A stretch of DNA of 18,182 nt from Planctomycetota bacterium (lineage in GTDB: Bacteria; Planctomycetota; PLA2; JAEUHO01). Under the pieces are notes generated by a model. That model made no database searches. It saw only the letters and a list, made by a program, of their open reading frames with translations, and was not told where the DNA came from. Position 1 is the first letter of the stretch, and each line of letters opens with the position of its first letter. The position numbers and the translations under genes were made by a program. This document shows, in pieces, positions 1 to 7,451 of the stretch. The DNA lies in NCBI GenBank assembly GCA_026647295.1, contig JAPKHB010000036.1:1-18182 (forward strand), in the 5' to 3' direction.

Positions 1-3000
1 ATCGAAGAACTGGTCCAGTGGGAGAACTCGAACAACCCCCGCGTCATCAATGCCGCGCGGGCGGAGATCGCCCGCTGCGTAGCCTCCCGCAAGATCGAAC
101 TCGGCGAGCTGGCCAGGGACACGATCATCTTCGGGGCCAAGGACCTGCCGGCGATCCCGCTCCGCACGATCAGCGCCGACGCCTTCCTCCAGGGCGACGG
201 CGTCTCGGCGCGCGAAACCGTGCTCAACCTCTGCCGCACCCACAAGGACCTCTCCAAGGGGTACTACGTCTCGCTCGTCGCCGACGCGCGGGGCCTGCGC
301 GTGATCCCCGGGGTGGACACGCTCAAGTTGCTGGACGACGCGGCGGCGCTGTTTCGGGCGCTGGACGAGGCGCCGGGCGTGAAGGTCGTCACGCCCGAGG
401 AGATGACCCACCGGCGCCGCGAGTTGGCCCGCGGGCGGCGCGGGCGGGGCCCGGCCCCCGCCGGGGGACGCCGCGACCCCGCCCCCTGGGTCGTGCGCGA
501 ACTGGACCACGAGAAGGACGTGCGCTACCGGCCGGCCCGGCCGGCGGAGCGGCGCGAGGAGGTGCTCGTGCTCGGCCGGGTCACCTCCCGCAGCCTCGCG
601 CGGCTCGGGGCGGCGGTGTTCCGGGCCTGCCCGGTGCCGCTGCTGCGCCTGGGCCTGCTCAAGGAGCAGGGCGTGTGGAAGGTGGTCGAGGTCACGCAGG
701 AGCGGCTCGCCGACCTGGACGAGGCGCACAAGCGCCTGCTGGTCCGCGAGTTGCGCCGGCCCCAGGCGCTCGCGCGCGCCGCCGCGCGCCGGCGCCCCGA
801 CCCGCGCCTTTCGCTCGCGATCCTGTACGACGCGCGCAGCCCCTACGCCCCCTCCACGGCCGAGACCATCGAGAAGATCGAGCGCACCGCGGAGCGCATG
901 GGGGTCCACACGGTGCGCCTCGCCCCCGACGGGATCGCGCGCCTTGCGGACCACGACGCGCTGTTCATCCGCGCGCTCACCGGCCTGGGCGAGCCGGCGT
1001 TTCGCTTCGCCGCACGCGCCGAAGCCCTGGGCATGCCCGTGGTGGACGACCCCCAGAGCATCATCCGCTGCGGCAACAAGGTCTTCCTGCACGAGTTGCT
1101 CAAGCGCGAGGGCGTCCCGACCCCCCCGACCTGGATCACGCCGCCCAGCACGCCGTTTCGGGCCCTGGCCGAGCGCCTTGGCACCCCGTTCATCATCAAG
1201 CTCCCCGAGGGCAGCTTCTCTACCGCCGTGCGCAAGGTCGCGACGGAGGCCGAGTACCGGCGGGAGGCCAAGGCGATGGGGAGCCACAGCCCGTTGCTGA
1301 TCGCCCAGGCGTACATGCCCACGGACTTCGACTGGCGCGTGACGACCCTGGGCGGCAAGGTGCTGTTCGTCTGCAAGTACCACATGGCGCGCGGCCACTG
1401 GCAGATCCGGGCGGCGGACGCCCGCGGCGTGCGCTACGGGCGCGTCGAGGCGGTGGCCCGGGACTACGCGCCCCGCGAGGTGGTCCGCACGGCGCTCAAG
1501 GCGGCGCGGCTGGTGGGCGAGGGGATGTACGGGGTGGACCTCAAGGAGGGCCCCGACGGGCCCGTCGTGATCGAGGTCAACGACAACCCGAACCTGGACG
1601 TGGGCTACGACGACGCGGCCGACGGCAACGTGATCTACGAGGACCTCATCGACCACTTCCTGCGGCGGGCCGGCAGCGAGGAGGAGCCCGAGCGGCGCCG
1701 CCGCCCGGCCCCGCGCCCCGAGGGGACGGGGCTCACGGCGCCGATCGGCCCGCGCCACCGGCGCCTGGCGCGCACGCCGTACAAGGCCTTCGAGGTGTGC
1801 GGGGTGGAGATCGAGTACGCGCTGGTGGACCGCGACCTCAACGTCCTGCACGCCGCCGAGGACGTCCTGGCGGCCCTGGCGGGGCACCCCGCGTCCGACG
1901 CCGAGCTCGGGGCCGTCGCCTTCTCGAACGAGATCGTGGACCACGTGCTCGAGCTCAAGATCCCCGTCCCCGTGCGCAGCCTCGCCCACGCCGAGCCCTG
2001 GCTCGCGGAGGCGGCCGCGCGCGTGGCCGACTACCTCGCGGCGCAGAATGGGGCCCGCCTCCTGCCCACGGGCATGCACCCCTGGTTCGACCCGCGGGGC
2101 GCGCGGATGTGGCGGCGTTCCAACCAGGCGGTCTACGGGGCCTACGAGCGCCTCTTCGACACGCGGACCCATGGGTGGGCGAACGTCCAGGCCCTGCACG
2201 TCAACCTGCCGCTGGGCCGCGAAGAGGACGCCGTGCGCCTGATGAACGCGAGCGCCCTGCTCGTGCCCTACCTGCCGGCGCTGGCGGCGTCCTCGCCCCT
2301 GTACGAGGGCGAGGTACACGGGGCCGTGGATTGCCGCCTCGCCTGGATCCTCGAGCACCAGGCGCGGATCCCCGAGTCGATGGGGCGCCTGGTGCCCGAG
2401 TACATCCAGAGCCTCAAGGAGTACCGCCAGCGCGTGCTGCGCCCGATGTACGCGGCGGTGGACCGGCTGCCGGGCGCGGGGGCGCTGCGCCACGAATTCC
2501 TCAACGCCCGCGGGGCCGTGATCAAGGCCTCGCGGGACTCGCTCGAGGTGCGGATCGTGGACGCCCAGGAGTGCGTCCGCATGGACCTCGCGCTGGCGGT
2601 GTTCACGCGCGCGGCGCTGGAGGCCCTTTCGGCCGGCCTGGCGGCGGGCCGGATCGCGCTGCCGGAACCGGACCGGCTGGTCGAGGACCTCACGCAGGCG
2701 ATCTACCGCGGCAGCGCCGGGGAGGTCCACGCGCCGCACCTGGGCGGGGGCGGGAGCGAGCGCATCCCGATGCGCGAGGCCCTGCGCCGGCTGCTGGCGC
2801 TCGCCCGCTCCACGGTGCGCAAGGACGAGGAGGAGTTGCTCGCCCTGATCGAGCCCGTGGTGGAGCGCGGTTCGCTCTCCGAGCGCATCCTCGGGCGCCT
2901 CGAGCCCCACCTGGCCGACGACGAGGCCTTCACCGACGAGGCCCGCCGCATCTACGTCCAGCTGTCCGACTGCGTGCGCGCCAACGAACCCTGGTCCGGC

Positions 3001-3006
3001 CGCTGA
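1..3006 (+). CDS. RimK-like ATP-grasp / GCS2 amidoligase fusion (5' partial)
   Basis: Two peptide-bond-forming ligases appear fused in one chain; the likely role is ATP-dependent addition of glutamate or another amino acid to a peptide, protein or small metabolite in the cytoplasm. Counting codons from the window edge, an RLAN-type (RimK-like N-terminal) domain runs from about codon 42 (NLCRTHKDLSKGYYVSL near 75-90). The ATP-grasp domain covers about 280-550, with PFIIKLPEGSFST near 397 and the metal-binding EVNDNPNLDVGYDD near 525-538. A GCS2 (YbdK/glutamate-cysteine ligase 2) domain starts near 597 with FEVCGVEIEYALVD and continues to about 890. The frame is open to base 1. The first ATG/GTG codon (GTG at 220) would cut the RLAN domain, so the gene probably starts outside the window. 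Codons 1-40, a charged probably helical segment, belong to no domain I recognise. Stop is TGA at 3004. The natural substrate cannot be read from the sequence. Confidence 0.88.
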   Translation: MEELVQWENSNNPRVINAARAEIARCVASRKIELGELARDTIIFGAKDLPAIPLRTISADAFLQGDGVSARETVLNLCRTHKDLSKGYYVSLVADARGLRVIPGVDTLKLLDDAAALFRALDEAPGVKVVTPEEMTHRRRELARGRRGRGPAPAGGRRDPAPWVVRELDHEKDVRYRPARPAERREEVLVLGRVTSRSLARLGAAVFRACPVPLLRLGLLKEQGVWKVVEVTQERLADLDEAHKRLLVRELRRPQALARAAARRRPDPRLSLAILYDARSPYAPSTAETIEKIERTAERMGVHTVRLAPDGIARLADHDALFIRALTGLGEPAFRFAARAEALGMPVVDDPQSIIRCGNKVFLHELLKREGVPTPPTWITPPSTPFRALAERLGTPFIIKLPEGSFSTAVRKVATEAEYRREAKAMGSHSPLLIAQAYMPTDFDWRVTTLGGKVLFVCKYHMARGHWQIRAADARGVRYGRVEAVARDYAPREVVRTALKAARLVGEGMYGVDLKEGPDGPVVIEVNDNPNLDVGYDDAADGNVIYEDLIDHFLRRAGSEEEPERRRRPAPRPEGTGLTAPIGPRHRRLARTPYKAFEVCGVEIEYALVDRDLNVLHAAEDVLAALAGHPASDAELGAVAFSNEIVDHVLELKIPVPVRSLAHAEPWLAEAAARVADYLAAQNGARLLPTGMHPWFDPRGARMWRRSNQAVYGAYERLFDTRTHGWANVQALHVNLPLGREEDAVRLMNASALLVPYLPALAASSPLYEGEVHGAVDCRLAWILEHQARIPESMGRLVPEYIQSLKEYRQRVLRPMYAAVDRLPGAGALRHEFLNARGAVIKASRDSLEVRIVDAQECVRMDLALAVFTRAALEALSAGLAAGRIALPEPDRLVEDLTQAIYRGSAGEVHAPHLGGGGSERIPMREALRRLLALARSTVRKDEEELLALIEPVVERGSLSERILGRLEPHLADDEAFTDEARRIYVQLSDCVRANEPWSGR

Positions 3007-3120
3007 CCACCCCTCCGGTGCCCGACCCGTGCCCGGCACCCGCCTGCCATCCGCCGGCGCAACGCCCCACCGTGCGGGACCGTGGAGCGTACTTCGGTGG
3101 CCGGCCAGCGGGGTGAGCGC

Positions 3121-3165
3121 GCTCGAATGATGCACCGGAGCCTGGCTCCGTACGTGCATTCGACG
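3121..3165. repeat. Dispersed palindromic hairpin repeat, copy 1
   Basis: The core is a perfect 7-bp inverted repeat, CGGAGCC (3136-3142), T, GGCTCCG (3144-3150). An outer arm TCGAATG (3123-3129) pairs with CATTCGA (3157-3163), with an internal loop between the two stems. The same core preceded by TGATGCAC recurs at about 12003-12025 and 12070-12091. This copy lies between the convergent amidoligase and lipoprotein genes, consistent with a 3'-end or bidirectional terminator role. That role is inferred. Confidence 0.8.
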
Positions 3166-3198
3166 CCCGTACCGTGCCGGTCACCGTACGTGAGTGGA

Positions 3199-3217
3199 GA
3201 GGGCCGCACGGGCCCTC
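3199..3217. terminator. Possible stem-loop terminator between convergent genes
   Basis: The inverted repeat GAGGGCC (3199-3205), loop GCACG, GGCCCTC (3211-3217) lies 14 bp beyond the stop of the lipoprotein gene on the minus strand and after the repeat hairpin on the plus strand. There is no T-run on either side, so it is not a canonical intrinsic terminator. A second imperfect hairpin lies at 3169-3189 (GTAC and GTG paired with CAC and GTAC across a C:C mismatch). Together with the repeat these make 3121-3217 rich in RNA structure. Confidence 0.35.
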
Positions 3218-3230
3218 GGGTTGGCTAGCC

Positions 3231-3401
3231 TCAAGCCTTGCCGGCGCCGCCGCAGGACGGCGCGCCGCCGCTCGGCGCCGAGCCCTGGCTCGGGGCGGTG
3301 TAGACCTGGCCGCCCTGGCTGCTGCCCCGCTGGCCCGAGTAGCAGGCGGTCACGAGACCCAGGGCGCCCAACAGGGCGACGGCGGTCAGGAACTTGCGCA
3401 T
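3231..3401 (-). CDS. Small Gln/Gly/Ser-rich lipoprotein
   Basis: This is a 56-residue predicted lipoprotein. MRKFLTAVALLGALGLVTAC is a compact lipoprotein signal peptide: positive n-region, hydrophobic core, and lipobox VTAC with Cys20 as the lipidated residue. The mature part is only 37 residues and low in complexity (Gly, Ser, Ala, Pro), with four glutamines (24, 29, 32, 39), a second cysteine (50) and a single lysine (55) next to last. The start is well supported: GGAGGAG lies five bases upstream of the ATG on the minus strand. It is transcribed divergently from the secreted transglutaminase-like gene at 3525. I recognise no family. The Gln residues plus a terminal-region Lys would suit a transglutaminase substrate, but that is a hypothesis. 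It could equally be an ordinary small outer-membrane lipoprotein. Confidence 0.8.
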   Translation of the reverse strand: MRKFLTAVALLGALGLVTACYSGQRGSSQGGQVYTAPSQGSAPSGGAPSCGGAGKA

Positions 3402-3462
3402 GGTGCTCCTCCGGGGTGGCTCGATCGGCCGGGGCGATCCAAGCCGAAAGGACGATGACCCG

Positions 3463-3491
3463 ATGCTATGGAGCACCGTCCCCCCGCGCAA
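3463..3491 (-). promoter_or_regulatory. Candidate sigma70-type promoter for the lipoprotein gene
   Basis: On the minus strand TTGCGC (3491-3486) and TAGCAT (3468-3463) are separated by exactly 17 bp, upstream of the lipoprotein start at 3401. Matches to TTGACA and TATAAT are three and four of six, so this is a weak candidate supported by spacing and position only. For the divergent plus gene, TACACT at 3512-3517 is the only -10-like sequence seen; it would leave almost no leader. Confidence 0.25.
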
Positions 3492-3524
3492 CCACCTGCC
3501 GCGACTTCCTTTACACTCGGCCGG

Positions 3525-4856
3525 ATGCGACGCCGCCGGGCGCTCCCGATCCTGCTCGCGCTCGCCCTGGCCGGCCTCCGGGAGCCGGGACTTTCGGCCC
3601 AAGGGGGGGAGCCGACGGCCCCGCCGCCGGTCCCCGGGCGCCCGGTCGCGCCCCCGGAACTGGACCCCTTCCTCGACCCCGAACAGCGCGCCGAACTCGG
3701 CTTCCTCCTCCACCTGGGCTGGCAGGTCGTCGCCCGGGCCGGGGCGGAGGGGGTGCGGGCCGAGCGGGGCAACCCCTGGGCGCGGCCCTCGCTCGAAGCC
3801 GCCCAGGCTGCGGGCGACCTGCGCCTGGTGCTCCCGGACCCGTTCTCCCCCGCCGACGTGGCGGCCCTGGGGGCGAGCCTCGAGGGGATCGCCGAGAGCA
3901 TCCCTTCGCGGGCCGCCTGGCAGTTCAGGCGCGAGGCGGCCGTGGCCACGGCCACGCGCAGGCTCGCCGAGGCCGTCGAGCGGGGCCGGTACTCCTTCCC
4001 CGAGATCTTCGGGATCGGCATCCCGTTCTTCACCATGAAGCCGCCGGGCTTCGAGTGGCGGCGGGCGGGCCGCGTCGTCGTGGCGCAGGGCTCGGCCAGC
4101 GCCGCGATCGAGGCCTTCTACGAGCGCCAGGCGGTGCTGGAGTGCTACGCCGGACAGTGGGTCGCGATCTACGCGAGCCAATACGAGCTCTACGGCCGCG
4201 AGGCGTTCGACGAGGCGTTTCGTCCGGAGGACCTCGTGCTCGGCCGGCCCGAGGAGATCAAGCAGCACCCCGTCGGGGCGTTCTCGCGCCATGAACTCTT
4301 CCACCCCTGGCGCGCCCTGGTGCTGCCGCCGGAGTGGGGCCACCTGGACCCGGCGCTTGCGCTCACCCGCTTCGGCCCGCGGGCCTTCGTCGGCCTCACC
4401 GGCATCCTCCTCAACCAGGATCCGGACGTCTACTCGAACGAGAACTTCATGATCGTCTCGGTCGGCGAACGGGTGGTGGAGGCCATCCGGGAGGGGGGCG
4501 GGCTGCACGTGGTCGCCCAGGCGGCGCAGGCGGCCTGGGCGCAGAAGGACCGCGCCGCGGGCTGGTTCACGCCCGCGCGCGTCAAGGAGCCGGCGCGGGC
4601 CGAACTCGAACGCATCCTGTCGGGCCCGCTGTTCTCCGAGTTGATCGTGTACTGCCACCCGTATGGCGTGGTTCCGCTGCGCGTGATCGTCGAGAAGAAG
4701 CTGAAGGAGAACCCGACGCCGATCTACCTGCTCCTGTACGTGCACGGCGTGGAGGACGCCTTCTACCAGCGCTACCGCCACGCCTGGAAGGTCCGCGCCG
4801 CGCGCGCCGGCCGCGCCGGGCCGCCGGCCGCGCCGGGTGCGGCCCCGGGCTCCTGA
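3525..4856 (+). CDS. Secreted Tgl-like (protein-glutamine gamma-glutamyltransferase-like) protein
   Basis: The product is 443 residues from the ATG at 3525. I chose this start because MRRRRALPILLALALAG then LSA|Q forms a Sec signal peptide; an earlier in-frame codon would put a non-hydrophobic tail in front of it. Residues about 180-320 resemble Bacillus Tgl, the spore-coat cross-linking transglutaminase: a tryptophan-containing strand (FEWRRAG), then LECYAGQWVAIYASQYELYG with Cys207 where Tgl has its catalytic ECATAIVIIYY cysteine, then LLNQDPDVYSNENFMIVSVGE with Glu306 at the place of the catalytic Glu in Tgl's GENVILLGE. The Tgl histidine 13 residues after that Glu is not conserved (Glu here). 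The C-terminal 120 residues are extra relative to Tgl and contain an unexplained ELIVYCHPYGVVPLRV segment. Activity is uncertain; the family link rests on remembered motifs. It converges on the cytochrome c gene with a 14-bp gap. Confidence 0.5.
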   Translation: MRRRRALPILLALALAGLREPGLSAQGGEPTAPPPVPGRPVAPPELDPFLDPEQRAELGFLLHLGWQVVARAGAEGVRAERGNPWARPSLEAAQAAGDLRLVLPDPFSPADVAALGASLEGIAESIPSRAAWQFRREAAVATATRRLAEAVERGRYSFPEIFGIGIPFFTMKPPGFEWRRAGRVVVAQGSASAAIEAFYERQAVLECYAGQWVAIYASQYELYGREAFDEAFRPEDLVLGRPEEIKQHPVGAFSRHELFHPWRALVLPPEWGHLDPALALTRFGPRAFVGLTGILLNQDPDVYSNENFMIVSVGERVVEAIREGGGLHVVAQAAQAAWAQKDRAAGWFTPARVKEPARAELERILSGPLFSELIVYCHPYGVVPLRVIVEKKLKENPTPIYLLLYVHGVEDAFYQRYRHAWKVRAARAGRAGPPAAPGAAPGS

Positions 4857-4870
4857 CCGCGGGGCCGTCG

Positions 4871-5635
4871 TCAGCGGGGCCAGTACCGCGGCGGGAGGTC
4901 CAGCCGCCGCCAGGACAGCACGAGCAGCGCCAGCGCTTCGGCCTGGCCCTCGGGAAGGATCCAGGTCGGCATGGCGCTGCCGGGCACGACGGCGGCGGGG
5001 TCCGTGAAGTGGCGGACGTGCCAGGCCAGCGCCGTGCGCGGCCCGCGCCACCCGTCGGGGAACGCGTAGTGCGTCGGGTGCTTGTCGCCCTCGTAGGTGA
5101 GGTCCGGGGCGTCAAAGGCCCCTTCGCCGCCGATCGAGTGGCAGCGCAGGCAGCGCTTGCGCTCCACCTGCTGCTTGGCCGCGTTGAGCGTCGGCATCCC
5201 GCGCACCTCGGCCTGGGCGCGGTGGCAGGCGTTGCAGCGCATCTCCATCAACTGGGCCCGGCTCACGCCGTGGATCCGGGCCCGGCGCGTGTCGAGCAGC
5301 GGCTCCTCCCAGAACGGCACGTCGCCGTGGGCGTCGGCCTGGCGCGTGGCCGGCCCCTGGCCGCCGTGGCACAGCGTGCAACCGAACTCCTCGGGGGGGT
5401 GGGCGTCGAGGAGGTCGCCGTGGGCTTCGAGGAAGGCCGGCGCGTCGGCGCGGTGGCACGACACGCAGCGGTCCACGCGGGACAGCGGTTCGATCCAGAT
5501 CTGATCGAGGCCCTCGCTCGGCGCCGTCGCGGCCTCCCGCAGCACGGCCAGGAGCAGCGCGAGGAGGAGGGCGGCTCCGGCGGCGGCCAGCAGGCGTCCG
5601 TCCGGGCGTCGGAACTCGTCGCGGTCCCCCGTCAC
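4871..5635 (-). CDS. Membrane-anchored tetraheme cytochrome c, bc-complex partner
   Basis: This 254-residue protein is the last gene of the Rieske/cytochrome b operon and probably serves as the cytochrome c subunit of that complex, taking electrons from the Rieske centre on the periplasmic side. A single hydrophobic helix (about residues 15-32) anchors it. Four CxxCH heme sites follow: CVSCH 57-61, CTLCH 86-90, CNACH 134-138 and CLRCH 162-166. Met222 in PGSAMPTW resembles the axial methionine of a mono-heme c domain, so the C-terminal heme may be His/Met ligated. The start is GTG at 5635, whose last two bases plus the next form the TGA of the cytochrome b gene (GTGA overlap), implying translational coupling. 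It is unlike mono-heme cytochrome c1 or f. The heme fold of the N-terminal three sites was not identified. Confidence 0.85.
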   Translation of the reverse strand: MTGDRDEFRRPDGRLLAAAGAALLLALLLAVLREAATAPSEGLDQIWIEPLSRVDRCVSCHRADAPAFLEAHGDLLDAHPPEEFGCTLCHGGQGPATRQADAHGDVPFWEEPLLDTRRARIHGVSRAQLMEMRCNACHRAQAEVRGMPTLNAAKQQVERKRCLRCHSIGGEGAFDAPDLTYEGDKHPTHYAFPDGWRGPRTALAWHVRHFTDPAAVVPGSAMPTWILPEGQAEALALLVLSWRRLDLPPRYWPR

Positions 5636-6945
5636 ACCCAACTCGGCGGCGGGGGCGCCGTCTCCCACGGCCACACCCAGGCCCAGTACGGCCCGCGGAA
5701 GAAGGTTCCGACGAGCATCAGCGCGACGGCGGCCAGGAGCAGCGCGAGGAAGACGCGGTTCTGGCGCCGGCGGGAGGGGTGGAACCACACGCCGGCCGCC
5801 TCGCGCGGGCTGCGGTCCAGGAACGGCCACGCCGCCAGGAGGCCGACCAGCACCCCCGGCAGGAGGATGCCGCCGAGGAAGGCGCCGTCCACCACGAAGC
5901 CGCCGACGCGGAAGGTGAGCAACGACACCAGTTCCTGCAGCCACAGGAAGTACCAGGGCGCCTTGGCGGGGTTGGGCGTCACGGCCGGGTTGGCGGGCTC
6001 CTCCAGGGGCGCGGGGAGGAGGAGGCCCAAGAGGCTGCACACCGCGAGCACGGCGCAGAACACCGCCAGCGAGCGGCGGACCACGGCCGGGATCGCCGTC
6101 ACGCTCTCGCGCTCCAGCAGCAGCGAGGGCGCGTGCGCCTGCACGGTCGCGCCGGGGGTCGACCCCATCAGTGTGTAGGTCTTCCCCGGCGCCGGCGGCG
6201 CCACCCGCGCCCCCTCCCGGGCCGCGTCCGCCACGCGGTCGGTCACGGCGAGGCCGCCGTCCTTGCGGAGGCGCCACATGTGCCAGGCGACCAGCGCGGC
6301 GGTGAGTCCCGGCAGCAGGAAGCAGTGCAGCACGTAGAAGCGCAGGAGCGTGGGCTGGCCGACGCTCGACCCGCCCAGCAGCAGTTCGCGCAACGCCTCG
6401 CCCACGAGCGGGGCGGAGGCCGCGATCTGCGCCCCCACGGTGACCGCCCAGTAGGCGAGCTGGTCCCAGGGGAGCAGGTAGCCCGTGAACGAGAGGAGGA
6501 AGGTGAGCAGGAGGAGCGCGATTCCGATCCACCAGTTCAGGGGCCGAAAGGCGCCGGGCGCCCCCTCCTTCTTGTAGGCGCCCGTGAGGAAGACGCGCAC
6601 CAGGTGTGCCACGACGACCGCCACCATGAGGTGCGCGGCCACGCGGTGCGTGGCGCGCAGCCAGGTCCCGAACGAGACGATGAACTCCAGGTCCTTGACC
6701 GAGGCGTACGCGCGCTCCACGCTCGGGATGTAGTGGAAGAGCAGCACCGCCCCGGTGAGCGAGAGCACCAGGAAGAGGTGCAGCGCGATCGTCCCGAGCC
6801 AGCCGCTGGCGCGCCAGCCCAGCGCCGCGCGCGTGATCCGCGCCGGGAAGGCGTGGAGCAGGAAGTTGCGCACGATCGCGTCGGAGGCCTCCCGCGGCGT
6901 GCGGGGCGTGAAGTGGCGCACGAACTCCGGCCGGCGGTCCTTCAT
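5632..6945 (-). CDS. Cytochrome b subunit of a Rieske/cytochrome b complex
   Basis: This integral membrane subunit (437 residues) carries the two b hemes and the quinol/quinone sites. Both the heme-binding half and the C-terminal Qo half (split in b6f) are in one chain. Heme ligands are visible: His100 and His114 in helix B (13 residues between) and His207 and His222 in helix D. The helix D pair has 14 intervening residues, the b6-like spacing rather than that of mitochondrial cytochrome b. The Qo-site PEWY motif is replaced by APWY (329-332) in the stretch PNPAKAPWYFLWLQEL. The start is ATG at 6945, preceded by GGAGG and overlapping the Rieske stop as ATGA; upstream in-frame codons lie inside the Rieske gene and encode no sensible sequence. 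It probably oxidises menaquinol, given the men operon nearby. Confidence 0.93.
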   Translation of the reverse strand: MKDRRPEFVRHFTPRTPREASDAIVRNFLLHAFPARITRAALGWRASGWLGTIALHLFLVLSLTGAVLLFHYIPSVERAYASVKDLEFIVSFGTWLRATHRVAAHLMVAVVVAHLVRVFLTGAYKKEGAPGAFRPLNWWIGIALLLLTFLLSFTGYLLPWDQLAYWAVTVGAQIAASAPLVGEALRELLLGGSSVGQPTLLRFYVLHCFLLPGLTAALVAWHMWRLRKDGGLAVTDRVADAAREGARVAPPAPGKTYTLMGSTPGATVQAHAPSLLLERESVTAIPAVVRRSLAVFCAVLAVCSLLGLLLPAPLEEPANPAVTPNPAKAPWYFLWLQELVSLLTFRVGGFVVDGAFLGGILLPGVLVGLLAAWPFLDRSPREAAGVWFHPSRRRQNRVFLALLLAAVALMLVGTFFRGPYWAWVWPWETAPPPPSWV

Positions 6946-7451
6946 CGGGCCTCCGGCGCCGCGGGCGGCGCCCCAAGGACGAGGGGGGGGGCGTCGGGGC
7001 CCAGGCGGCTGCCCAGGTCCACGACGACCTGGCGGCCCACCAACTCGACGCGGTGCCAGGCCAGCGGGCGCGGGGCCGGGCCCGCCGTGTTCTCGCCGCG
7101 GGCCGAAAAGGTGCTCCCGTGGCACGGGCAGTGGTAGCCCTCGCCGGCGCGCTGCACCGTGCAGCCCAGGTGGGTGCACACGGCCGAGAGCGCCCGCAAC
7201 TCGAGCCCGCGGCGCCAGACGTAGAGCTTGGCCTCCGGGAGGTAGGTCGGCCCCTCGGGGAAGCGCTCCGGCGGGCCGACCCGCAGGCGCGTCGGCGGCT
7301 CGTAGCGCAGGTTGGGCAGCAGCGAGCGAGTCCAGGCCAGCGCGTGGCCCAGGGCTCCGCCGGCCGCCACCAGGCCGGCCGCCGCCTTGAGCCAGGCCCG
7401 CCGCGTGGGGCCGGGCGCCGCAGGCGGCGGGATGTCGGGCGGCGGGCTCAC
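6942..7451 (-). CDS. Rieske [2Fe-2S] protein of the cytochrome b complex
   Basis: A 169-residue Rieske subunit that accepts the first electron from quinol at the Qo site and passes it to the c-type cytochrome. An N-terminal twin-arginine-like signal/anchor (TRRAWLKAAAG at 16-26, then a hydrophobic helix to about 42) points to Tat export with retention in the membrane. The cluster ligands are CTHLGC (92-97) and CPCHGS (108-113), which also provide the disulfide cysteines of high-potential Rieske proteins. GTG at 7451 is the start: GGAGG stands seven bases upstream and the codon overlaps the stop of the preceding gene as GTGA. The longer open frame upstream is antisense-like Arg/Pro/Gly-rich shadow sequence. 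It is the second of four genes in the operon. Confidence 0.93.
   Translation of the reverse strand: MSPPPDIPPPAAPGPTRRAWLKAAAGLVAAGGALGHALAWTRSLLPNLRYEPPTRLRVGPPERFPEGPTYLPEAKLYVWRRGLELRALSAVCTHLGCTVQRAGEGYHCPCHGSTFSARGENTAGPAPRPLAWHRVELVGRQVVVDLGSRLGPDAPPLVLGAPPAAPEAR

Noticed and set aside
220..222. GTG at 220 as the start of the amidoligase
   Set aside because: It falls inside the RLAN domain just before NLCRTHKDLSKGYY; protein-like sequence continues upstream to base 1 in the same frame.
3029..3039. GTGCC-C-GGCAC palindrome as a terminator of the amidoligase gene
   Set aside because: A 5-bp stem with a single-base centre and no T-run is within chance expectation for this base composition.
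18..3116. 1032-codon open frame overlapping the amidoligase in another frame
   Set aside because: Its translation is Arg/Gly/Ala/Pro-rich with no motifs, as expected for a shadow frame in very GC-rich DNA; the frame with RLAN, ATP-grasp and GCS2 motifs is the real one.
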